A DNA stretch of 64,000 nt from Crocinitomicaceae bacterium. GTDB taxonomy: Bacteria; Bacteroidota; Bacteroidia; Flavobacteriales_D; Crocinitomicaceae. Under the pieces are notes generated by a model. It did not search any database. It worked only from the letters and a program-made list of their open reading frames with translations, and was not told the DNA's origin. Position 1 is the stretch's first letter; each line of letters begins with the position of its first letter. Positions 58,394 to 64,000 of the stretch are shown piece by piece. The position numbers and the translations under genes were made by a program. Location of the stretch: NCBI GenBank assembly GCA_023262855.1, contig JALQYQ010000063.1:1-64000 (forward strand), in the 5' to 3' direction.

Positions 58394-59332
58394 TTACTCG
58401 CGTTCGAATTTACGACCTACACAAAAACCTAGCCTAAATTGTCCTTTCAACCAGTTTTCTAGTGTATTCGTGATGAATTGGGTTTCACCAAAGCCTTTAG
58501 AGTTTGTTAAATTAACGGTAAAATTGTGACCAAATGTGATCCATTCAAAGGCAATTCCTAAACTGTTATAATATTCTTTACCAGTTGTATTTCTAAATTC
58601 ATCGTTAGCGAAAACATGATAATACTCAACTAAAATTGCCATTTTAGAATTTATTCCAAAACGCGCTGCTCCACCCAATGAAAACAAGGTATTCAAGTTA
58701 TCTTGATCTACATAATTTTGATGAACCAATGTTGGTAAAACAGCAATAGACAAACGTTCTCCAAATTTACGAGCAATGTTCAATTGTGTACAATATGCCA
58801 ATCGGTACTCCCACTTTGGAAAAGCATTGACCTGAGATATATCGGTTGATGCAGTCATGTAGGAATAACTTGTGGTTGCCAAAGCAGTTAGCGTAAATGG
58901 ACTTCCGTGACGTTCTTGTTTAATCACTTTGTACTTCACAAAACCGTCTAACAATGATTTATATGGAGCACCAGTTCCTTTACTTCTACCAAATCCAACC
59001 ATTAAATCGTTGGTAATTCCATATTCAAATGCAATTCGAATATCTGATGAATTATCAAATCCATACATTGACTGAATACCACCAAATTCTCCAGCGATAT
59101 CACCAAAACGATGTTCTACTCGAAATTCAAGTACTCCTTCTCTCAAAGTCTCCACGGAATGTCCATTGATAACACGTGTTCCATGAAATGTTTCTTCGAC
59201 CAAATTTGAGTCAATAACTTCATCGACATATGTTTCTTCAGTTATTACTTCAACACCCAAGGTATCTTCTTGCGCAAACGATATTGAAGTGAATGCCAAA
59301 AAGGCAACTACAATTGAAAGGTTCTTTTTCAT
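58394..59332 (-). CDS. DUF5777-type outer-membrane beta-barrel protein
   Basis: A 312-residue barrel with signal peptide MKKNLSIVVAFLAFTSISFAQ. After a short acidic region come paired strands: GVLEFRVEHRFGDIAGEFGG, 'MYGFDNSSDIRIAFEYGITN', LMVGFGRSKGTGAPYKSLLD and FTLTALATTSYSY. The C-terminal strand ends in a basic aromatic tail (FCVGRKFERE). DUF5777 proteins commonly accompany YceI and small c-type cytochromes in Bacteroidota, as here. First gene of the operon; its -7 box ends only 4 nt before the ATG. Confidence 0.85.
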   Translation of the reverse strand: MKKNLSIVVAFLAFTSISFAQEDTLGVEVITEETYVDEVIDSNLVEETFHGTRVINGHSVETLREGVLEFRVEHRFGDIAGEFGGIQSMYGFDNSSDIRIAFEYGITNDLMVGFGRSKGTGAPYKSLLDGFVKYKVIKQERHGSPFTLTALATTSYSYMTASTDISQVNAFPKWEYRLAYCTQLNIARKFGERLSIAVLPTLVHQNYVDQDNLNTLFSLGGAARFGINSKMAILVEYYHVFANDEFRNTTGKEYYNSLGIAFEWITFGHNFTVNLTNSKGFGETQFITNTLENWLKGQFRLGFCVGRKFERE

Positions 59333-59336
59333 GAAT

Positions 59337-59344
59337 CAAATGTA
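59337..59344 (-). promoter_or_regulatory. Bacteroidota -7 box (TACATTTG) for the haem operon, possibly leaderless
   Basis: An exact TAnnTTTG on the minus strand with only ATTC before the ATG. Confidence 0.4.
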
Positions 59345-59491
59345 AAGTTTTTTTTTGTTTCCATGGTAACTATCTAAATTATCAAGCTAATTTAAAATCA
59401 TTCTTATTGCAAAACGACCTATTTTTAGTATGTTAGCAATATAAAACTATAGAACGTATGAACTATTCATTACGTTGGTAAAAAAAATAAT

Positions 59492-59791
59492 ATGTTTGGA
59501 TCAGATATGTTATCAAAGTTATCTGCTATGAAGCAAATGGCTGATGAGAGTAAGAAAAAACTTGACAACATTATTGTTGAAGGAGAGTCAGGAAATGGTT
59601 TGGTGATTATTTCTTTGAGTGGAAATCGAGAATTAAAATCGATAAAAATCAATGCTGATATCAAAATGATGGAAACTGAAGACTTAGAAGATTTATTAAG
59701 TGTTGCCTTGAAAAGAGCGATGGATAATGCAAATGCTCTAAATGAAAAGGAAGTAATGAATTCGGCAAAAAACATGTTTCCAGGAATGTGA
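59492..59791 (+). CDS. YbaB/EbfC-family nucleoid-associated protein
   Basis: A 99-residue small DNA-binding protein of the YbaB family, a tweezer-like dimer. MFGSDMLSKLSAMKQMADESKKKLDNIIVEGESGNG leads into the conserved central strands VIISLSGNRELKSIKINADI. The helical tail is EDLEDLLSVALKRAMDNANALNEKE. It is not next to recR or dnaX as in E. coli. Its stop overlaps the start of the folate gene by one base (TGATG), so they are coupled. Confidence 0.9.
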   Translation: MFGSDMLSKLSAMKQMADESKKKLDNIIVEGESGNGLVIISLSGNRELKSIKINADIKMMETEDLEDLLSVALKRAMDNANALNEKEVMNSAKNMFPGM

Positions 59792-60363
59792 TGAAAAAAC
59801 AAGAAATCAGAACTCTTTTCAAACAAAAGCGTCGTGCATTAACCCCAGGCGAACTGGACCTTCGATCATCTCAAATTTGTGAACGCCTATTCGCCAACTT
59901 TCAATTAGAAGGTAAAACAATTAGTCTTTTTCTTCCAATCGAGCGACACAGAGAAATCAATACCTATGAAATTTTGGAAAAAGGAATTTCAATCGGCACA
60001 AGAATCGGAATTCCGAAGGCTAACATGGAAAATTTTTGCATGAAACATTTTGTTTATGAATCCCCAAGTCAACTTCAACTAAATGAAATGGGCATTCCTG
60101 AACCAAATTCAGGTAAGGTTTTAAAAGATTCGGAGTTCGACTTTGTCATAGTTCCGTTGCTTGCGATTGATTCAAAAGGTCATAGGGTTGGATATGGTAA
60201 AGGATTTTACGATCGCTTTTTAGAAAATTGCTCATCAAAATGTGTAACAATCGGTCTTCATTTGTTTGATGATATTATTGAAATTGATGAAATTTCATCA
60301 CACGACAAACCGTTAGATTATTGCATAACGCCCTCAGAAATACATCGTTTTGAAAGAAAATAA
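59791..60363 (+). CDS. 5-formyltetrahydrofolate cyclo-ligase
   Basis: A 190-residue cytoplasmic enzyme converting 5-formyl-THF to 5,10-methenyl-THF with ATP. MKKQEIRTLFKQKRRAL is the basic N-terminal helix. Core motifs: ISLFLPIERHREINTYEIL, GTRIGIPKANMEN, and the ATP/folate loop FVIVPLLAIDSKGHRVGYGKGFYDRFL. ATG 59791 is preferred over GTG 59788. Its 3' end overlaps a small membrane-protein frame by 14 nt. Confidence 0.93.
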   Translation: MKKQEIRTLFKQKRRALTPGELDLRSSQICERLFANFQLEGKTISLFLPIERHREINTYEILEKGISIGTRIGIPKANMENFCMKHFVYESPSQLQLNEMGIPEPNSGKVLKDSEFDFVIVPLLAIDSKGHRVGYGKGFYDRFLENCSSKCVTIGLHLFDDIIEIDEISSHDKPLDYCITPSEIHRFERK

Positions 60364-60511
60364 GCATCAAGGAAAATTTCATCTTTTGGCGATTTTCTTA
60401 ATCCCAGGATTTTTAGCATCACTTTTTTTGGCCGAGAGTTGGATCGTTCCGTTGGTTTATTTTATTGTTGCTCTTGTGATTGTCTATTTCATCTTTAGAA
60501 AAAAGAAGTAA
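60350..60511 (+). CDS. 53-residue two-helix membrane protein starting at TTG
   Basis: A short frame overlapping the folate gene stop by 14 nt. It reads MKENKHQGKFHLLAIFLIPG, then FLASLFLAESWIVPLVYFIV, then ALVIVYFIFRKKK. The two hydrophobic segments (about 11-28 and 31-50), the WxVP turn and the positive C-terminus are typical of a small inner-membrane protein. The only start option is TTG at 60350; no ATG or GTG lies before the first helix. It fills what would otherwise be a gap, and the residue pattern is far from random. Function unknown. Confidence 0.5.
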   Translation: MKENKHQGKFHLLAIFLIPGFLASLFLAESWIVPLVYFIVALVIVYFIFRKKK

Positions 60512-60558
60512 CAAACCAATTCATTTTATCGTATTTTAGAAGTATTATCTTTCGAAAC

Positions 60559-61116
60559 ATGGGAAGAATTCTACTTCTTGGGATTTGTTGTTTTGTTGCT
60601 AGTTCAATAGTTTGGGCCCCTGCACCAGCTCCTCGCGGAGTTTTTGGTGTACGTATTTCATTTCAAGCAAATTCATTAATGACAACCTATGTTTGTTACA
60701 TAGACAATGGTAGAACGTATGCCTACAAAAAGATATTAACCGAAAAGGAATTTATCTACTACGCTTCGGGAAAATGGCCCAGTATTTATAATCCTGAACG
60801 AAAAAATTTATTTGAAGAACGCAATTTAACCTGTGGAATTTACACTGACACATTTTCATATAAAGAAACGGAATATTGTCTTCCTCTCGATTCTTTATGG
60901 AAAATTCGATTTTCCTCTTTTCCATTTCGACCTTCTAATGAAATGGGCTGGAGTCCAAGACTTATGCGTCCTTCAGAAAAACAAGAGTTGTTCCTTTTTC
61001 AGAATTACGGGGTTCGAAATATTGATACCGATTTTTTTATAGACAGTGCTTTTTGGCAATTATTATCGGATGTTCAAGATACAATGTGGATTGCTAACTA
61101 TAAATCTTTACGTTAA
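60559..61116 (+). CDS. Uncharacterised exported protein
   Basis: A 185-residue protein I do not recognise. The N-terminus (MGRILLLGICCFVASSIVWA, then PAPAPRGVFG) looks like a signal peptide or single anchor. The rest is aromatic- and Lys-rich: MTTYVCYIDNGRTYAYKKIL, EKEFIYYASGKWPSIYNPER, and a C-terminal SAFWQLLSDVQDTMWIANYK. No domain or sorting signal is evident. A TATCTTTC about 5 nt upstream is one base off the -7 consensus. Confidence 0.6.
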   Translation: MGRILLLGICCFVASSIVWAPAPAPRGVFGVRISFQANSLMTTYVCYIDNGRTYAYKKILTEKEFIYYASGKWPSIYNPERKNLFEERNLTCGIYTDTFSYKETEYCLPLDSLWKIRFSSFPFRPSNEMGWSPRLMRPSEKQELFLFQNYGVRNIDTDFFIDSAFWQLLSDVQDTMWIANYKSLR

Positions 61117-61227
61117 ATTCATACTGACGAACGGCGTTCACACGATAACAAAGCACTTAGTCCTTTTTTCCGACATTTTTAGTTTCAATTTATGAACTTT
61201 GAATTAAGTTAATAAATAAAAATTAGC

Positions 61228-62316
61228 ATGAGTGTAAAAACAGCAAAGTTCAACAATGGTTCGAATGTTCCTTTCCAACAAGAATTGAAAAAACGAGTTG
61301 ACGCCTATTTTAAAAACAACAACATTAGTAAAAAAGGCAATTTGAATTTATACACGAAAACAATTGTGATGTTTTCAATGTATTTAGTTCCTTTTTTCTT
61401 AATCACTTTTAATGTTTTCGAAAGTAAATTAATTTGGGCATTGCTTGCTGTATTAATGGGACTTGGTATGGCAGGAATAGGCATGGGTGTTATGCACGAT
61501 GCTAACCACGGAAGTTATAGTAAAAACACAAAATTAAATAGTATTCTTGGGTACTTTTCAATTGGTTTGCTTTCAGGAAATTCGTTAAACTGGAGGATTC
61601 AGCATAACATTATTCACCATACATTTACGAATGTTCATGGTCATGATGAAGACATTGAATCGATTGGTTTATTGCGATTTGAACCTCACCAACCTAAAAA
61701 AGGGATTCACAAATTTCAATTTTTATATGCTTGGTTTTTCTACGGTTTAATGACCTTGATGTGGAGTACAGTTAAGGATTTTAATCAAGCGATTCGCTAC
61801 AACAAAGCAGGTTATTTTAAATTATCAAACACCACCTTTGGAAGAGAATTAGTGATTATCATACTTTCTAAAATATTGTATTATGGTTATATGTTAATTC
61901 CTTTGTTTGTTATTCCTGAAATGACCTTTTTAAATTGGTTATTTGGTTATGTGTTGATGCACTATGTTGCTGGATTAACACTGGCGATGGTATTTCAACT
62001 TGCACATGTAACGGATAAAAATGAATTTCCAGTTTTGAATGATGGCGAATTAGAAAACAATTTCATGGAACATCAAATGCGCACAACAATGGATTTTGCA
62101 ACAAAGAGTTGGTTTATCACCTATTTTGTTGGTGGATTAAATTTCCAAGTTGAACACCATTTGTTCCCCGCGATATCACACGTTCATTATCCTCAACTAT
62201 CTAAAATTGTAGCAGAGACAGCTAGAGAGTACAATGTACCTTATCACTCAGAGAAAACATTTTTTGGTGCTTTATATCAACACACAAAAATGTTATATCG
62301 ATTAGGTAGAGAGTAA
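61228..62316 (+). CDS. Membrane fatty acid (acyl-lipid/acyl-CoA) desaturase
   Basis: A 362-residue di-iron integral membrane desaturase. All three histidine boxes are present: HDANHGSYS near residue 91 (HxxxH), HNIIHHTFTNVHGHDED (HxxHH), and FQVEHHLFPAISH near the C-terminus (QxxHH). Membrane pairs lie at about 48-85 and 200-250. It belongs to the DesA/delta-type family acting on membrane lipid acyl chains, using ferredoxin or cytochrome b5-like donors not encoded here. It converges directly (no gap) with the LytTR regulator gene. Confidence 0.92.
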   Translation: MSVKTAKFNNGSNVPFQQELKKRVDAYFKNNNISKKGNLNLYTKTIVMFSMYLVPFFLITFNVFESKLIWALLAVLMGLGMAGIGMGVMHDANHGSYSKNTKLNSILGYFSIGLLSGNSLNWRIQHNIIHHTFTNVHGHDEDIESIGLLRFEPHQPKKGIHKFQFLYAWFFYGLMTLMWSTVKDFNQAIRYNKAGYFKLSNTTFGRELVIIILSKILYYGYMLIPLFVIPEMTFLNWLFGYVLMHYVAGLTLAMVFQLAHVTDKNEFPVLNDGELENNFMEHQMRTTMDFATKSWFITYFVGGLNFQVEHHLFPAISHVHYPQLSKIVAETAREYNVPYHSEKTFFGALYQHTKMLYRLGRE

Positions 62317-63000
62317 TTACTGCTCGAGTAAAACAGAGTATTTTCTACCAATTGGTAACGAAATTGAATTAGACAGTGTTAGCACTGTCTTTTTTATTTC
62401 TTTAATTTCTGATCGATGAACAATATATGATTTATGTATTCTTGTGAATGAAGTTGATGGCAATAATGAGCTAATATACTTCATCGTTTGAGTAACCAAA
62501 ATTGCTTTTTCGTGTTTAAAATGGATCTTGATATAATTACCTACGGCTTCAATATACAGAATATCATCTAATTTAATTTGTTTCATGATTCCATCCAATT
62601 TCAATTCAATTTCAACCGGATCTTTTGTTTGAATAATTTTCGGCACCAATAATGCTTGAACTTTATTCAACGCTTTTAAAAATCGTGGATATGAAATTGG
62701 TTTAAGCATATAATCAACAACATCATTTTGATAGGCTTCAAATCCAAAATTCGAATAGGCGGTTGTCAATATAACAATGGTCGGATAAGGTAGGCATTGC
62801 AATAATTCCAATCCAGTTAAACGTGGCATTTCTATGTCCAAAAAGACAACATCTACTTTGTTTTTGGTCAAGAAATCCAGTGCTTCTTTTCCATCATAAC
62901 AATCCCCTACGATTTCTAAAAAATCAGATTTACTAATATGAGAATGAAGAACTTTATGCGCTGGTGCTTCATCATCCACAACTAAACAAGTGTACTTCAT
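62317..63000 (-). CDS. LytTR-family response regulator
   Basis: A 227-residue two-component regulator. The receiver domain (1-120) has the acidic pair in VVDDE (D9/D10), phospho-acceptor D55 in VFLDIEMP, Thr in LTTAYS and Lys in MLKPIS. The LytTR DNA-binding domain (about 130-227) has ILYIEAVGNYIKIHF and FTRIHKSYIVH, SLPIGRKY. It lies 12 bp after the histidine kinase gene, an operon pair. Target genes are unknown; the adjacent desaturase is a candidate by position only. Confidence 0.93.
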   Translation of the reverse strand: MKYTCLVVDDEAPAHKVLHSHISKSDFLEIVGDCYDGKEALDFLTKNKVDVVFLDIEMPRLTGLELLQCLPYPTIVILTTAYSNFGFEAYQNDVVDYMLKPISYPRFLKALNKVQALLVPKIIQTKDPVEIELKLDGIMKQIKLDDILYIEAVGNYIKIHFKHEKAILVTQTMKYISSLLPSTSFTRIHKSYIVHRSEIKEIKKTVLTLSNSISLPIGRKYSVLLEQ

Positions 63001-63012
63001 TGTTGCAACTAT

Positions 63013-64000
63013 TTAAAAGGTTATATATAAATCAACCAAATAAATTGATTCAGTCTCTGTAATCGTCAAAGAATGTCTTTTTTTGTACATCAATTCTAAG
63101 CGCTTTTTAGTGTTTGAAATCCCGGTATTTGTTCCTGAAAATTTTCTTCGATCATCACTGAAATTATTTTCTATTTTGAATTCCAAATTCTTTTTATCCG
63201 AACGGATATCCAATTTGATATGTGGGTTTTCCGTTTGTGAACTATATTTTATGGCATTTTCAATGAAAGGCATAAAAAGCATGGGTGATAATTGTACGTT
63301 TGAAGAAAATAAATCGATGTTGAAATCAATTTTCAATTTTTGAATACGATTTTGCTCATAATTTAAATACTTCTGAATAAATTGTATCTCTTCATCCAGT
63401 GAAACGTTTTCCTTTTTAGACGATTCAATTTGATACCTCAATAGATCTGACAATTCTAAAATTTTATCAGGTGTTTCATTCGGTTCTGTAAGCGCTGTCC
63501 CATACAAATTATTCATTGCATTAAATAAAAAATGTGGATTCAATTGAGCCTTTAAGTGTCTAATTTCCTCATCTCTCCCAATCAATTCATTTTGAAACAA
63601 CAAATTCCTTTCAAGAATATTCTTATGCGCATAATAAAAGCCAAGCCCTACAACATAAATCAAAAATATTGAAATACACATTGTCACAATATCCGCATTC
63701 TGAACGAATTTAAAAGGAGTAAAATAATTTATAAGGAAGTAGCTGATAAAAAGCCCTATGGTACCAAAAATATACTTGATATTGTTCTTGCTAAAAAACT
63801 TTTGGTAGAGGTAAACATTATGCAGATATACTTGTAAATGAGCGATTAAAAAAACAACTCCCCATTTGAAAGTAATTTGAAAAAACTGTTCTTTATCGTA
63901 TATAAGATACGTCTTATCAATCAACAATGTAATTAATCCAAGGATACAAAACCCCAAGAAAAGACTAATATTTCTGACCCAAAAATTAAAGTATGAAAAT
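63013..64000 (-). CDS. LytS-type sensor histidine kinase (N-terminus beyond the window)
   Basis: Membrane histidine kinase of the His_kinase (PF06580) class. The frame is open to the window edge, where residues like NFWVRNISLFLGFCILG form the start of a first membrane helix, so the gene probably continues outside. Four or so membrane segments precede a coiled linker (LIGRDEEIRHLKAQ). The phospho-acceptor His is in LNPHFLFNAMNNL; the ATPase domain has PMLFMPFIENAIKYSS and GISNTKKRLELMY. No periplasmic sensor domain is apparent, so it may sense the membrane itself or a small molecule. Confidence 0.92.
   Translation of the reverse strand, partial: FSYFNFWVRNISLFLGFCILGLITLLIDKTYLIYDKEQFFQITFKWGVVFLIAHLQVYLHNVYLYQKFFSKNNIKYIFGTIGLFISYFLINYFTPFKFVQNADIVTMCISIFLIYVVGLGFYYAHKNILERNLLFQNELIGRDEEIRHLKAQLNPHFLFNAMNNLYGTALTEPNETPDKILELSDLLRYQIESSKKENVSLDEEIQFIQKYLNYEQNRIQKLKIDFNIDLFSSNVQLSPMLFMPFIENAIKYSSQTENPHIKLDIRSDKKNLEFKIENNFSDDRRKFSGTNTGISNTKKRLELMYKKRHSLTITETESIYLVDLYITF

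Noticed and set aside
59788-59790. GTG 59788 as the cyclo-ligase start
   Set aside because: ATG 59791 directly follows, forms a TGATG coupling with the ybaB-like stop and fits the family length.

Overview
The window reads as chromosomal DNA of a low-GC member of the Bacteroidota, most likely order Flavobacteriales and perhaps a Crocinitomicaceae/Fluviicola-type organism (inference from gene content only). Evidence: many secreted proteins end in type IX secretion (T9SS) sorting domains or the gliding-motility-associated C-terminal domain; a PorP/SprF protein, a SprB repeat, a DUF5777 barrel, a Bacteroidota-type TamB and Bacteroidota lipoproteins are present; start codons lack Shine-Dalgarno sequences; and TAnnTTTG boxes (the Bacteroidota -7 promoter element) stand at sensible distances before many genes. 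I saw no insertion sequence, prophage, integrase or CRISPR array. The only scar tissue is a cluster of broken tRNA copies around 12.6-13.4 kb and a small gene remnant at 7.9 kb.

Layout. 1-2.7 kb: partial POT peptide transporter (-), then tatD-like and tcdA-like genes (+). 2.9-8 kb: M1 aminopeptidase lipoprotein (+), two T9SS cargo proteins and a TIGR03032-type protein (-). 8-12.4 kb: valS (-) divergent from a lipoprotein amidohydrolase (+). 12.4-13.5 kb: tRNA-Arg, tRNA-Pro and tRNA-Ser (all -) amid tRNA fragments and hairpins. 13.5-22.6 kb (-): membrane protein, map, sucC, a biotin carboxylase and a 1540-residue TamB. 22.6-30 kb (+): tsaD, a small protein, a DsbD N-domain protein plus dsbD, a SprB-repeat protein, recG, a small secreted protein. 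30-32.5 kb (-): lipoprotein and long-chain acyl-CoA ligase.

32.7-40.2 kb (+) is the most interesting stretch: an ECF sigma factor, a 560-residue protein that looks like an inner-membrane anti-sigma factor fused to an outer-membrane PorP/SprF-like barrel, and a PorP/SprF gene form a tight operon. They are followed by a 21-bp tandem repeat array and three exported proteins, two of them T9SS cargo and one an S74 tail-fibre-type protein. 40.3-43.3 kb (-): three-gene MacAB-like ABC exporter. 43.5-52.5 kb: pirin and nitroreductase, two large T9SS cargo proteins, ispE/accA divergent pair, and a cellulose-synthase-like GT2 with an extra N-terminal domain. 52.6-56.1 kb: yidD, lytic transglycosylase, a large lipoprotein and a conserved unknown. 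56.2-59.3 kb (-): a tight five-gene operon joining two c-type haem proteins (one with a T9SS signal), a membrane protein, YceI and a DUF5777 barrel. 59.5-64 kb: YbaB, 5-formyl-THF cyclo-ligase, a 53-residue membrane protein, an unknown secreted protein, a fatty acid desaturase, and a convergent LytTR/LytS-type two-component system that runs off the right edge.

Most housekeeping genes stand alone or in pairs behind clear intrinsic terminators. Family assignments come from reading motifs and domain order; no database search was made.
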